DNA of 64,000 bases from Homarus americanus (GCF_018991925.1 NW_024729730.1:147501-211500); one strand, 5' to 3'; shown: positions 43,600 through 55,404, numbered from the stretch's first letter. Numbers and translations: made by a program. Notes: a model not told the origin generated them from the sequence alone.

Positions 43600-43705
43600 C
43601 ACATTGGGTTGAAAACTATAAAGTGGGGCAGTTGTGGAGGAGCGAGGCAGCCAATAAACGGAGGCGAGGCAGACACCGGCCAACCAATCACCGCCTGCCA
43701 ATAAC
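43600..43705. promoter_or_regulatory. Cluster of CCAAT boxes with a TATA-like element
   Basis: CCAAT occurs at 43651, 43684 and 43698, and ATTGG at 43603. TATAAAG lies at 43617. Read on the minus strand, three inverted CCAAT boxes precede an A/T element by about 30 bp. NF-Y-type promoters often carry such spaced CCAAT boxes. No transcript or exon is identified, so this is a weak candidate. Confidence 0.3.
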
Positions 43706-43851
43706 CACAACAACGACTATGAGGAAGAAGATGACACAAATGTATTATAAATATTAAGGTCACGTGGTGTTTGTTTTTTCATGTTTGTGTTTGTGGGTGA
43801 TTTAGTGTTTATGTGTGTTTGTTTTATTGGTGTTTGTGGGTTACCTATTGA

Positions 43852-43852
<1 letters not shown>

Positions 43853-43909
<57 letters not shown>
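43853..43909. repeat. (CT)n microsatellite
   Basis: Perfect CT run. Confidence 0.97.
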
Positions 43910-44043
43910 GGCAGCCGCTACTGTTATCCTGTTCTTTCTATGATATATCGTATGGGGTTATTGTCGTGTTGTTATTGGCTACGATAGCGGTCACGTTATG
44001 TAGTGATAACAGCAGATGATGATAGCCAACTCCAGCCACTTGG

Positions 44044-44044
<1 letters not shown>

Positions 44045-44076
<32 letters not shown>
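44045..44076. repeat. (TG)n microsatellite
   Basis: Perfect TG run. Confidence 0.96.
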
Positions 44077-44077
<1 letters not shown>

Positions 44078-44114
44078 TCGTACAAACAATATGACAGAAT
44101 TTGGCGGGATTGGT

Positions 44115-44486
44115 GTGTGTGGTGGTGGTGGTGGTGGTGTGGTAGTGGTGGTAGTGGTGGTGGTGGTGGTAGTAGTGGTGGTGGTGGTAGTAGTGGTGGT
44201 GGTGGTGGTAATAGTGGTGGTAGTAGTGGTGGTGGTGGTGGGTGGTGTAGTGGGGTGTGTGTGGTGTGTGGGTGGGTTGTGTGTGTGTGGTGGTATAGTG
44301 GTGTTGGTATGTGGTGTGTTGTGGTGTGTGGTGGTATTAGTGGTGGTGGTGGTGGTGGTAATAGTTGTAGTAGTGGTGTGTGGTGGTGGTGGTGGTGGTG
44401 TGTAATAGTTGTAGTAGTGGTGGTAATAGTTGTAATAGTGGTGGTAGTAGTGGTCTTCTTCTTCTTCTTCTTCTTCTTCTTCTTCT
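44115..44486. repeat. (GTG/GTA)n block with (CTT)n end
   Basis: GGTGGTGGTAGTAGTGG trinucleotide-derived sequence at 44117-44453, then a CTT run at 44454-44486. Confidence 0.95.
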
Positions 44487-44517
44487 CAGCCCCGCTTAAC
44501 GCCATCTCCGGAAGCAG

Positions 44518-44645
44518 TTTTCACCCCCACCCAACCCACCCACCCACACCCCTCACCAACCCACCTACCCACCCCACCACTAACCCTACCCCACCCACAC
44601 CCCACCCACCCCACCCCACCCACCCCACCCACCCCACCCACCCGA
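44518..44645. repeat. CCCACCCCA low-complexity block
   Basis: CACCCCACCCACC units. The minus strand is rich in GGGTGGG and has G-quadruplex potential. Confidence 0.9.
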
Positions 44646-44689
44646 GGAGCCAGTTAAGGATTGAGTGGGTGGGTTGTGATGAAACTTGG

Positions 44690-45130
44690 TAGATATTTTA
44701 ATGACTACCCAAGGAATAAGGTCATCAATTTGGGTGAAACTTGGTTGATATCTTAGGGAACAACCAATGTGTTAGTGTTTCACATGTTAATGAATGTAGC
44801 TCTTAATTCCTCGGCGTGAAGTGATAATTGTTTTGTTTGTATACATTTTCACTCTCCGCCTCAGTCAGTTTACAATAATTCTTTTCATCTTTGCAGGTAA
44901 GGAAGAGTGGAACATCTCGCCCCCTCTCCTCTTGGGTAAGTGCAAGCATTTCCATCACTCGTTGCCTTTTATACCATGGGGGAAGGGTGGAGGGGGGGGA
45001 GGGGTGGGGGGAGATGGGGGGCTGTGTTCGCGAACTTTAAGCCCCCGCTGATATTAAACGCATTTCGCCGTCACGCCAAAGATAAGCTCTCTTAAAACAC
45101 TCATCTGGACTCGGCCAGCCCCTCGTAAAT
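44690..45130. other. Unique spacer with a G-run
   Basis: No gene. GGGGGGGAGGGG at about 44990-45020. The remainder looks single-copy. Confidence 0.5.
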
Positions 45131-45139
45131 TTTCCGGCC

Positions 45140-45508
45140 AAGACAATGCACTGTTGGTAGCCTTGGTCGACTGTGATTGTGGAGCCCGGTACTGTTGGTT
45201 GACTGGGATTGTGGAGCCAGGTACTGTTGGTAGCCCTGGTTGGCGGTGATTGTGGGGCCAGGTACTGTTGGTAGCCCTGGTTGACTGTGATTGTGGAGCC
45301 AGGTACTGTTGGTAGTCCTGGCTGACAGAGATTGTGAGGCCTGGTACTGTTGGTAGCCCTGGTTGACGGAGATTGTGAGGCCTGATACTGTTGGTAGCCC
45401 TGGTTGACGGAGATTGTGAGGCCTGGTACTGTTGGTAGCCCTGGTTGACGGAGATTGTGAGGCCTGGTACTGTTGGTAGCCCTGGTTGGCGGTGATTGTG
45501 AGGCCTGG
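45140..45508. repeat. 41-bp minisatellite (GGTACTGTTGGTAGCCCTGG)
   Basis: About nine units of GGTACTGTTGGTAGCCCTGG plus TTGACGGAGATTGTGAGGCCT, with a 41-bp period in the clean right half (for example 45361 and 45402). Left units are more diverged and two are shortened. Confidence 0.95.
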
Positions 45509-45556
45509 TACTGCTATCGCTTTCATGATGACGTCATTTGTTGTCTTAATATGGAG

Positions 45557-45570
45557 TCACACACACACAC
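45557..45570. repeat. (AC)n at the 5' junction of LINE copy A
   Basis: Short ACACAC run directly abutting the start of LINE homology. Confidence 0.85.
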
Positions 45571-46478
<908 letters not shown>

Positions 46479-46479
46479 T

Positions 46480-46880
46480 TCTTCATTTGACCTTTACTTA
46501 CGGCAACCCTCCTCTTCCCTCTCCCCTCCCACTCATCTTCCCTCCGGCCGGTACTCTCAAGCAAGCCGCGGCGTGGGCGTGTAATCCTATTATGTGGGCG
46601 TGTGGGTGTCATGTAGGCGTATATAATCCTGTGATGTGGGCGTGTGTGTGTAAAATGTGGCATGTGTTGATCCTCCTTATGTAGGCATGTGATATTATGT
46701 GGGCGTATGTGGTGTTATGTGTTTGTGTGGGCGTGTGAGGTGTTCTGTGAGTGTGTGTGTGTCTAGGATATAGGAGCAGCCGTGAAAAGAGAGAGAAAAC
46801 GAAAGGTGTGTATGTATGTCTGTCTCTCTGTGTGTATATTTATATTTCCAGAATATACGACTCTCCTGAAAACTGGGCAT
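46480..46880. other. Spacer with ATGTGGGCGTGTG degenerate repeat
   Basis: TATGTGGGCGTGTG or ATGTAGGCGTAT recurs about eight times at 46580-46745 with irregular spacing. Otherwise unique. Confidence 0.65.
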
Positions 46881-46882
46881 GC

Positions 46883-46887
<5 letters not shown>

Positions 46888-46943
<56 letters not shown>
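46888..46943. repeat. (TG)n microsatellite
   Basis: Perfect TG run. Confidence 0.97.
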
Positions 46944-46944
<1 letters not shown>

Positions 46945-47049
46945 ATGGTTACGGCCTGGTGAAAATATGTATATGTACGTATGTTTATCTTCCCCGGAAT
47001 ATATGACTGTGTTCCCTGCCCAGCACTTTGGGGCGGCACACCATGCGAA

Positions 47050-47272
47050 TTCCACCTTTCCTCCCTCCTCCCCACCCTCCCTCCCTCCTGCCCCTCCCTC
47101 CCCCACCCTCCCTCCTTCTTACCCTCCCCTCTCCTCACCCCTCCTCTTACCTCCCCACCTGCCCTCCCCCTCCCTCCCTCCCTCTCCCGCACACCCTCCT
47201 TCCCCACACCCTCCCTCTCACCCACCCTCCCTCTCCCTCTCCCTCCCTCCCTCCCCCTCTCACACCTTATCC
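47050..47272. repeat. CCCTCCCTCC polypyrimidine tract
   Basis: CTCCCTCCCTCCTGCCCC-type sequence of about 220 bp. Frames encode Pro/Ser/Leu only. Confidence 0.9.
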
Positions 47273-47329
47273 CCTGAAGCGTCCATACCTGGCTCTTTCC
47301 AACTTATTTAATGATATTAGCCTCTTCTC

Positions 47330-47760
47330 ACGCCCGCACGCCCACCACAACACCCATCTCACCTCCCTATAACCTGTAATTCACGCCCTTACACGCCCAC
47401 ACTCTGGCTGAGGGAGGGAGGGAGAGAAGGAGTGTTCGTTTCGTTGTTATTGCCTGATGCTTTCAACTCTGGCTCTCCTCTGTGGTGAGATGTGGCTCTC
47501 TACACGGGCCAGGAGTGTTATTATGAGACTTAGTGTTATTAAGCTCGCTCTTCACACTTTGTTAGAGGGACTGTACACCGGTGAGAGGCATTATTAAAGT
47601 GCAATTAGTCTCGTTCTGCTGGGTGTTCATATGACAGGTTTTAGTGTTATAAGCCTCACCACTCACCACTGCTTGCGAGGAGAGGGAAAGAGTGGGAGAG
47701 AGTGGGAGAGGGAGAGAGAGGCAGTCCATAAAGAAGCATTAGCGTTTATTAGTCTCAAAT
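47330..47760. other. Unique spacer
   Basis: No gene recognised. A GTGGGAGAGA run lies at about 47690-47720. Confidence 0.5.
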
Positions 47761-47844
47761 CTTACCTCCTCCACTTGCGCCGGGTGTAAACAAGTAGCTT
47801 CCTCGAGTCCCTGTGAATATATGACGTCTCTGTTGGTGGTGGGT

Positions 47845-48115
47845 GCCGGGTCCGTGTGAGTATTTTCTGGGAACTTTGGCGCATGTTGTGGTGGATCCTA
47901 GTTCATGTGAAGATATAATAACATGTCTGGTGTGTTTATTATGTAGAGGGAAGGGGAGGGGGGGGGTCTGGATCCATGTGTATAATACTTTCAACAATAC
48001 TGAGCTTTTATTGTTGGTACCGGATCCATGTGAAGATAATTTGGTGAGTTTGTGTGTTGAAGATTATTTCGTCTTTGTTGAAGGTGGTTAGTGGATCTGT
48101 GTGGATATTTGGATA
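47845..48115. repeat. Degenerate GGATCCATGTGAAGATAA repeat
   Basis: GGTCCGTGTGAGTAT, GGATCCTAGTTCATGTGAAG, GGATCCATGTGTATAAT, GGATCCATGTGAAGATAA and GGATCTGTGTGGATAT recur at about 45 to 75 bp intervals (near 47849, 47894, 47968, 48024 and 48092). Confidence 0.6.
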
Positions 48116-48360
48116 TTTGCTGATGGTGGATATTTGGATATTTGCTGGTTGTTTCAATGTTTTGTTTGCTACTACTACCACAATTACGACTACTACTACT
48201 ACTACTACTAGTACCAAACCTTGAACCATCACCACAACAACTACCTGCATCACTACCACTATTACCACAATTACTACCACTACCACCTTCCCTCTCTACG
48301 TGTCCCACTCCTCTTTCTTCACACTCCCTTTCTTCCCTCTCTACACCATCCTTATCAAAA

Positions 48361-48391
48361 CATGTATGTATGTATGTATGTATGTATAATG

Positions 48392-48425
<34 letters not shown>

Positions 48426-48492
48426 TGTATGTATGTATGTATATATACAAGTGTATGTATGTATGTATGTATGTATGTATGTATGTATGTAT
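48361..48492. repeat. (TATG)n microsatellite
   Basis: TATG run with two ATATA interruptions. Confidence 0.97.
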
Positions 48493-48545
48493 ACCAAATT
48501 AACATGACATCACAAGGTTACCAAAATTGAGACTATTATCCCTTC

Positions 48546-48548
<3 letters not shown>

Positions 48549-48626
<78 letters not shown>
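48549..48626. repeat. (CA)n microsatellite
   Basis: Perfect CA run. Confidence 0.98.
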
Positions 48627-48629
<3 letters not shown>

Positions 48630-48732
48630 TTGACAAGGTTTATATTAATACATTGTGTGTTTGGCCTCCACCGACAGCCGAGTATTGCCATGTATAGTTT
48701 AATTAAAGCCTCGTAAATACACTCATTGGTAA

Positions 48733-48736
<4 letters not shown>

Positions 48737-48783
<47 letters not shown>
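48737..48783. repeat. (GA)n microsatellite
   Basis: Perfect GA run. Confidence 0.97.
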
Positions 48784-48786
<3 letters not shown>

Positions 48787-48885
48787 GTACATTATTATGA
48801 TAGTAAATAAATAAAAGGTTATTATTAATTTGTTGTTATTGTATATTTATTGTGGGGATGTGATTTTTGGGAGTGTAGGTTATTG

Positions 48886-48913
48886 TTGTTGTTATTATTA
48901 TTATTATTTGTGT

Positions 48914-48970
<57 letters not shown>
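48886..48970. repeat. (ATT)n then (AGT)n microsatellite
   Basis: Short TTA run and an AGT run of about 55 bp. The ATT-to-AGT succession resembles that after LINE copy A, but no LINE homology is seen here. Confidence 0.95.
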
Positions 48971-49184
48971 CCCATGAAGACAATTAATATTTCATCACAC
49001 CCACCTGTCACAAGCTATAGCACTATTTTCTCCCCCGTAGGCAATTAATTAGCTCCCACTAAGCACCCCGAGTTACATTGATCATTATAGATAGCTCCGT
49101 TGACCTCACCTGTCCAAGTCATTATGCAAATTATGTAGAGGTCACTGCGGTCATTTTAGGTACTGAAACACCTGGTTGGGAAGG

Positions 49185-49185
<1 letters not shown>

Positions 49186-49238
<53 letters not shown>

Positions 49239-49240
49239 GT
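49186..49240. repeat. (ATT)n microsatellite
   Basis: ATT run followed by TTGTTGTT. Confidence 0.97.
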
Positions 49241-49429
49241 TGTTGTTTTTTTGGGGAGGGGTGTTTTGAATTGCAGCGGCCGCCTCTCGTGGTTTGACTG
49301 ATAGTGTTGAGTTCTTGGTGCAGCGTGAGGGATATTTTTTCCCCCAAGGGTGATTGTTTTTTGTTGTTAGTTTTGATTTTTTTTTTACCATTTTTCATTG
49401 TTTCGTGTTATCTTCTCCATATTCTTTGT

Positions 49430-49695
49430 TCCTTCTTAACTTCTCTCTCTCTTTCCTTCCCTCCCTGTACCATTATATAATTATCATCTTTAAACCTTCC
49501 TTCCCTCCCTCCCTCCCTCCTCTCCTTCATTTTGTACTTACCATCTTTCCTTCCCTTTCCTTCTTTTTCCTCCGCTTCTCTCCCTCCTTCCCTCTCTCTC
49601 CCTCCTTCCCTCTCTCTCCCTCCTTCCCTCTCTCCCTCTCCCTCCTTTTCTCTCTACACACCTCCCTCCCTCTCTTCCCTTCCTCCCTCCCTCAA
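49430..49695. repeat. CCTTCCCTC polypyrimidine tract
   Basis: CCCTCCTTCCCTCTCTCT units. No gene. Confidence 0.88.
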
Positions 49696-50150
49696 CTCTT
49701 ACCATTTAAATCAGGGGGAAAATATGTAGATTTAGCGACCATAAATTTCTTGAGGCTCTCACAGTGTAATATGAAGCTGGTCACGACTAATGCTTCTCGA
49801 CCACTCTGTCCTGCTCCTGGTATTACTATGGTATTAGTGTGGTATAACTGGTATTATCGTAGTATAACTGTGGTATTATCGTAGTATAACTGGTATATAA
49901 CACACCTTGAGTCACATTTAACACATAATTTCACTTCTACATTTCCTCCTTATTCTCGTATTCTTTATTGTCTTATTCTCTTCACCTTATTTACTCTACA
50001 CGTTACTCCTAGAAACATCAACTAACGCCATCTACAAACAGCAGCTGACTCACCCTTGCTCACATCCGATATCAGCTATGCATCAGACCTCTCTCTCCCA
50101 AATACATGATCATCCCCCCAGCCATGAATATATGCATATGTAATGTATGT
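49696..50150. other. Unique spacer with short GGTATTA repeats
   Basis: GTATTATCGTAGTATAACTG recurs two to three times near 49820-49895. No gene. Confidence 0.55.
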
Positions 50151-50156
50151 ACGTAT

Positions 50157-50160
<4 letters not shown>

Positions 50161-50187
<27 letters not shown>
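50161..50187. repeat. (TG)n microsatellite
   Basis: Short TG run. Confidence 0.93.
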
Positions 50188-50192
<5 letters not shown>

Positions 50193-50349
50193 CGTTATAT
50201 ATATATACTGTATTTAGATGATTCAACTTGCAATATATAACGAATAAAAACATAATTTAATATCGTGTTTAATTGTCTCTAATGTTCAATGTTTACAAAC
50301 ACTGGAGGTAGAAATATAATCACCAACCTGTAAATATCAGATTAAATTA

Positions 50350-50396
50350 GAGAAGAAGAAGAAGAAGAAGAAGAAGAAGAAGAAGAAGAAGAAGAA
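50350..50396. repeat. (GAA)n microsatellite
   Basis: Perfect GAA/AAG run, with known triplex-forming sequence character. Confidence 0.97.
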
Positions 50397-50621
50397 ACAT
50401 TTCCCAGCGTCAGAATATAAAACAGACAGTTTAAGTTGATTTAATTATACCATTGGACTTATTCCTATAAATCCTGCTGTGATAATTAGCATAAGTCTAT
50501 CATCATTGGAAGTGAGAGTATGTTAGGCTAAAGTACACTGTCAGGTGATGTCGAACTGTCAGGAGAGAAGTGTGTTACATCACCTCAAACTGATCTTCAT
50601 TATTAACGTAGATACTTGACT

Positions 50622-50835
50622 CTGTGTCGTGTTGTGTTGTGGTTGTGTTGTGGTTGTGTTGTGTTGTGGTTGTGTTGTGTTGTGTTGTGTTGTGTTGTGT
50701 TGTGGTTGTGTTGTGGTTGTGTTGTGGTTGTGTTGTGTTGTGGTTGTGTTGTGGTTGTGTTGTGTTGTGGGTTGGTGGTTGTGGTTGTGTTGTGGTTGTA
50801 TTGCCAGGAGTTGTGTTGTGTTGTGTTGTATTGAC
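50622..50835. repeat. GTTGTGTTGTGG minisatellite
   Basis: GTTGTGTTGTGGTT units of 5 to 11 bp. Val/Cys/Leu frames are artefacts. Confidence 0.93.
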
Positions 50836-50970
50836 TCTTTGCTATGATGGAGTCGTGATCAATGGGTCTTTACACTACAGGTGGAAAGAAACTCACTTTA
50901 ATTGACATGATATAGTGCAGCGCCTCATCTATGTGTAGGCAGGCGAGAGATTTCGGCGTGTAAAGAGACT

Positions 50971-50971
<1 letters not shown>

Positions 50972-51048
<77 letters not shown>
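50972..51048. repeat. (AC)n microsatellite
   Basis: Perfect AC run. Confidence 0.98.
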
Positions 51049-51050
<2 letters not shown>

Positions 51051-51289
51051 CATTTTCTTAGTGTGTACACTTTTATAATTAATCTCTACCTGCTCTGTAT
51101 GTGCGTGCGTGAGTACTTACTGGGGTGGTGGGGGGGGAGGGGGTGGGGAGGGTACAACACACAGGCTATGTATTGTGCAGTTAACTTTTACCTGAGTTTA
51201 CCTGTTATGTGTCCCACGATACATTGCTGGGTGAGAGTTGGTCGGATACTGCGTGTTTACGATGACTCCTGCATTCTCAGTGTCCTCTT

Positions 51290-51405
51290 GTGGTGGTAAT
51301 GGTGGTAGTGGTGGTAGGTGCTGGTGGTGGTAGTGTTAGATGATGGTGGTAATTGTGGTGGTAATGGGTAATGGTGGTGGTAGTGGGTGATGGTGGTGGG
51401 TTGTC
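51290..51405. repeat. GGTGGTAGTGG trinucleotide-derived block
   Basis: GGTGGTAATGGTGGTAGTGG-type low complexity. Confidence 0.85.
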
Positions 51406-51419
51406 ATGGGAAGGCAAGA

Positions 51420-51655
51420 TGGTATTTTCTTCTCGTACTTTCATTTGCTTTCGTTTTTTATATCCCTGTTAGGAAATGAGGGAGGCGAAGAGGGGAAGGA
51501 GGGAGGTAGGAGGAAGGAGGGAGGTAGGGGGTAGGGGGGAAGCGAAGAGGAAGAAGGGAGGTAGAGGGGAAGGAAGGAGGTAGAGAGACACCACATTACA
51601 CTACTGTCTCTCCCCAACTCGACCGACGTTTATACACCGACCAGGAACTCGCAAC
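51420..51655. other. Purine-rich spacer
   Basis: GGAGGTAGGAGGAAGG units at 51480-51580. No gene. Confidence 0.6.
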
Positions 51656-51667
51656 AATGAGGTCATC

Positions 51668-51714
51668 TCCAACCCAACCTAACCTAACCTAACCTAACCT
51701 AACCTAATCTGATC
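51668..51714 (-). repeat. Interstitial (CCTAA)n array
   Basis: Seven to eight CCTAA units with AATC at the right edge. Confidence 0.92.
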
Positions 51715-51869
51715 GTCTCACCACCACGTCTTTGAACAACAATAACAACAACAGCAGCAGCACACGCACGCACTCACGCACATATATTTAGAGGAGAACC
51801 TGAGTTGAATGTCAGAGACCTTATCTAACACAACGCTGGTTACACCTTCTTCACTGTATCTGTTTCTTA

Positions 51870-52232
51870 GCAACCATCCATCTCATAGCATCCACCCATC
51901 CGTCTCACCTGTATCCATCCATCTCTCAACAACCATCCATCTCTCAGCAACCATCCACCTCTCAGTATCTATCCATCTCTCAGCAACCATCCATCTCTCA
52001 ACAACCATCCACCTCTCAGCATCCATCCACCTCTCAGCAACCATCCACCTCTCAGTATCTATCCATCTCAGTAACCACCCATCTCTCAGCAACCATCCAT
52101 CTCTCAGCAACCATCCACCTCTCAGTATCTATCCATCTCTCAGCAACCATCCATCTCTCAACAACCATCCACCTCTCAGCATCCATCCACCTCTCAGCAA
52201 CCATCCACCTCTCAGTATCTATCCATCTCCCC
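51870..52232. repeat. 18-bp minisatellite (CATCTCTCAGCAACCATC)
   Basis: About 19 units of ATCTCTCAGCAACCATCC. CTCTCAGTATCTATCC and CTCAGCATCCATCC versions appear in a repeating order, which suggests a higher-order repeat of about 160 bp. The unit is a multiple of three, so both strands are open with six-residue repeats. Confidence 0.95.
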
Positions 52233-52439
52233 TCCCTACAGCATCCATCCAGCCTCTATCAGATTCATCTCTCCACAATTCACCTTTCCTCCCCTCCACC
52301 CCTCTCTCTCTCCCTCCCTCCCCCCCCCTCCCTACCTATCACCCTCCCCTACTTCCTTTCTACCTGTATATTCTCCTTCCTTCCTTCCTTCCTTCATTCC
52401 TTCCTTTGTCACACGGTACATGAACTTACAGTAAACCTC

Positions 52440-52925
52440 GTATTCCGTAAACTTAATATGACGGTGGGTGGGGGGGGCTGCTGTGGCAGTTAAGAATATT
52501 TGGTTGATGTGGTTGTGTGTGGTATTGCAGAGGAGAAAGTTACAGGTGCTGGAAATGGTGGTAGGTTGTGGTGGAGGTATTTACAAATCAACCATCATCA
52601 TCATCATCATTATCATCTTTACCACTACCACCCTCCACGTCATCTCTACCCCCACACCTTCCCATCATCTCCCCATTCACTACCAGCATTTTATCGCCTA
52701 GATGGTCGCCTTCCATCTCCCTGGAGTCGACCACGTTCAATAGCCTGTGTTTGGGTGCTTCGAAGCGGCTTTGTTCCGGCCCGCTGTGAACGCCTTCTAA
52801 CAATGGCTGACTATTACGTCTTCCGCGAGATGATTCGAAGCCTCATTCATCCCGACCGAGACACGAATTAATTGTCGGCTTTGTTTATAAGGGAAGTACA
52901 AGGGGCTGGAGAGATCTTGATCGGG
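52440..52925. other. Spacer with a compositionally coding-like segment
   Basis: The stretch from about 52690 to 52871 has balanced composition and an open plus frame ending in TAA (52869-52871). It contains MADYYVFREMIRSLIHPDR. I recognise no family and see no clear splice context, so no gene is called. Confidence 0.4.
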
Positions 52926-53165
52926 GAGGAGGTGGGGAAGTGCCGGGGAGGGGGGGTAAGTACCGGGAAGGAGGTGGGGTACTGGGGAAGGAGGGTGGGG
53001 TATCGGGGAGAAGGGGGAGTACTGGGAGGAGGGGTGGGTACCGGGAGGAGGGGTACTGGGGAGGAGGGGGGAGTACTGGGAGGGAGGGGGAAGTACTGGG
53101 GAGAAGGGGGGAGGCCTGGGGAGGAGGGGTACTGGGAGGAGGATGTCTGGTCTGGAGAGATCTTG
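52925..53165. repeat. G-rich minisatellite (GGAGGAGGGGTACTGGG)
   Basis: GGGGAGGAGGGGGGAGTACTGG units of 14 to 22 bp. Strong G-quadruplex potential on the plus strand. Confidence 0.92.
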
Positions 53166-53186
53166 ATGGGGGAGGGATACAAGTGC

Positions 53187-53189
<3 letters not shown>

Positions 53190-53242
<53 letters not shown>

Positions 53243-53336
53243 ATTATTTGGTCAACCTCAGATGATTACAAGCGCCCTGGGATACATACATACATACATA
53301 CATACATACATACATACATACATACATACATACATA
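53190..53336. repeat. (GA)n and (CATA)n microsatellites
   Basis: GA run 53190-53237 and CATA run 53283-53336. Confidence 0.97.
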
Positions 53337-53469
53337 GACAGACAGATATTCAGTATAATCGTCTTAGTGGCGCAGTATTAAGGTGGAGTGTGACGTAAAG
53401 CATAATGGCTCTCGTTCATGACTTTAAGCATAATAATGGAGGAGCTTAAAGTAGTACAGAAAGAGAAGG

Positions 53470-53487
53470 TTAGGTTAGGTTAGGACT
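53470..53487 (+). repeat. Short TTAGG block
   Basis: Three TTAGG units followed by ACTG. Confidence 0.8.
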
Positions 53488-53604
53488 GTAAACTATTATC
53501 TAACAGTTCCATGAAGAGGGAGCTGGGGGGTGGGGAGGGGGGAGGGAGGTGGGGGGGAGAATTAAAGTGTTATGCGTTTGGGGTGGGGAAGGGGAGGAGG
53601 TAGG

Positions 53605-54275
53605 TCATATGGCCTCAAAATAAAGGTCGTGGTTTGCGGCGGCGTCTTTAAAACGAGGTCAAGTGGTTGTTGATGGCTCACTACTTTTACGAAGGGAGTC
53701 AAACCTGCTTATAGGCGGGGTCATATTGGGTCATACGAGGCCCTTTTCAGTCGTTCTGGTTCATATGACGCAGTTTGTGTTTCGCGTTGGGTCATATAAG
53801 CTAGTTTGGATGTCGGGTCGGGTCATTTGAATGGGGGAGGGCGGGTATCAGAGGAGGGCATGTTGTGGTCATGTTGGGTATTATCAGGTCATTATGTGAG
53901 TCGTTACGGGTCAGGTCATTTCATTCTGAGTCTTGTTTGTCCGTTTTGGGGTTTTGGGATCATGTCAGTTCACGGGGGGTCATATCAGATCACGAGGGGT
54001 TGTATCACGGCATGAATGATCATGTCAGTTCACGAGGGATCATGTCAGATCACGAAGGGTTATATCAGGTCACGAGGGATCATATTCGGTCACGAGGGAT
54101 CATATCCGGTCACGAGAGGTCATATCTGATCACGAGGAGTCATATTGAGTAATACTAGGTCATTTTGGAGTCATTTGGGGTTATAATATGTCTTTTAGAG
54201 TCATGCTGCCTCTCGTTGCGTTATATTGTGATCGTAATGTGCTTGAGTCAGGTCATTTTAGGCTATAATGGGTCA
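53605..54275. repeat. Degenerate GGGTCATAT repeat rich in RGGTCA half-sites
   Basis: GGGTCATAT, AGGTCATTT and GGTCACGAG recur more than 14 times. From about 53960 to 54150 the units settle to about 20 bp (GATCATGTCAGTTCACGAGG, GTCACGAGGGATCATATC). RGGTCA is the half-site of nuclear hormone receptors. Whether these are binding sites or a decayed minisatellite cannot be decided from sequence. Confidence 0.75.
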
Positions 54276-54294
54276 TAACCGATCCCAAACCAGA

Positions 54295-54535
54295 CTAATC
54301 CAACCCAACCCATTCCACCCCCACTCCACCTAACCCAACCCCACCCCACTCCACCCCACCCAACCCAACCCCACTACACCTCACCCAACCCCACTACACC
54401 CCACTCCACCCCACCCACCCAACCCCACTCCACTCCACTCCAACCACCCCACTACATTCCCCACCCAACCCAACCCCTGAGGCCTCCACCCCACCCACTC
54501 CACTCCAACCAACCCCACTCCACCCCAACCTCATA
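54295..54535. repeat. CCAACCCCACTCCACCCCA block
   Basis: CACCCCACTCCAACC units of 5 to 25 bp, C/A-rich on the plus strand. Confidence 0.9.
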
Positions 54536-54539
54536 TTAA

Positions 54540-54820
54540 AGTCAGTCTTGTATATAATCTCTCAAAATCTCATCATTACATCTCAGTTCGCGTCTTAAGT
54601 AACTACCCCCCCCCCTTCCTCAACTAGCATCTCCTCTCGTTGACACGGAAAATCACTGCTGACGGTGAATATTGAAACCTCTGCCCTCAGCCACACGGGT
54701 TTACGTCATGATGGTCTTGTAATTAAGTTTTGGAATGTGTGTTTATGTCTCAGAGGTGTTTGGTGGGGTTTCGTCTTTCGTTTTCTCAAGGAGTGATTAA
54801 TATCAACGTGTAGAGGGGGA
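54540..54820. other. Unique spacer
   Basis: No feature seen. Confidence 0.5.
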
Positions 54821-54822
54821 GG

Positions 54823-54894
<72 letters not shown>
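54823..54894. repeat. (TG)n microsatellite
   Basis: Perfect TG run. Confidence 0.98.
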
Positions 54895-54895
<1 letters not shown>

Positions 54896-54943
54896 CTTGT
54901 CGTCTCTCAGTCTTCTATGCTGTATTTAAATTTCCTTGTATTT

Positions 54944-54985
<42 letters not shown>

Positions 54986-54999
54986 CGTCCGTCCGTCCA
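54944..54999. repeat. (TCTG)n passing into (TCCG)n
   Basis: About nine TCTG units followed by four to five TCCG units, so one base changed and then spread by slippage. Confidence 0.95.
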
Positions 55000-55400
55000 G
55001 GTATTTTTATTATGCTGTTATGAAGGAATTAAATACGCCGATAATATCCATATAATATCAGGTATTTAATCTCTTATTCACTTATTCACTTATTCATTTT
55101 ACCCATGTCTTTCATTATTATTAACCTGTTCGTTTATTCAATATTTGTGTTCCCATCTGTACGTAATATATTGCCGGGAAAGTACCTGACCGGAAGCAGG
55201 AATTCATGGTCATATATTTGTTAGAGAAAATTGAAAAATCTCGCCTAGTTTTTGGCTTGTCAGAAATTCCGTTCTTGGTTTAGTTTAGGAGAAGAATTTA
55301 TATAGGATTTCCATGAACACTGTTGTAGGTTTAACACATTTATCGTTTTCCATTTTCCTTGAAACTCTTATATAGGAGGTTATGAGGCGGCGGTCGGTCA
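55000..55400. other. AT-rich unique spacer
   Basis: No feature except CTTATTCACTTATTCA (about 55073-55093), which echoes the 20-bp array motif of 15.46-16.31 kb. Confidence 0.5.
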
Positions 55401-55404
55401 TGGA

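Noticed and set aside
43515..43763. 82-codon minus-strand frame
   Set aside because: No recognised family. The composition is explained by CA-rich sequence, and the region reads better as regulatory DNA.
45473..45570. N-terminal extension of the LINE ORF of copy A
   Set aside because: The in-frame codons before 45571 come from the 41-bp minisatellite and an AC run, not from the element.
48886..48970. A third LINE 3' tail, because ATT is followed by AGT as after copy A
   Set aside because: No match to the LINE 3' UTR is visible on either side.
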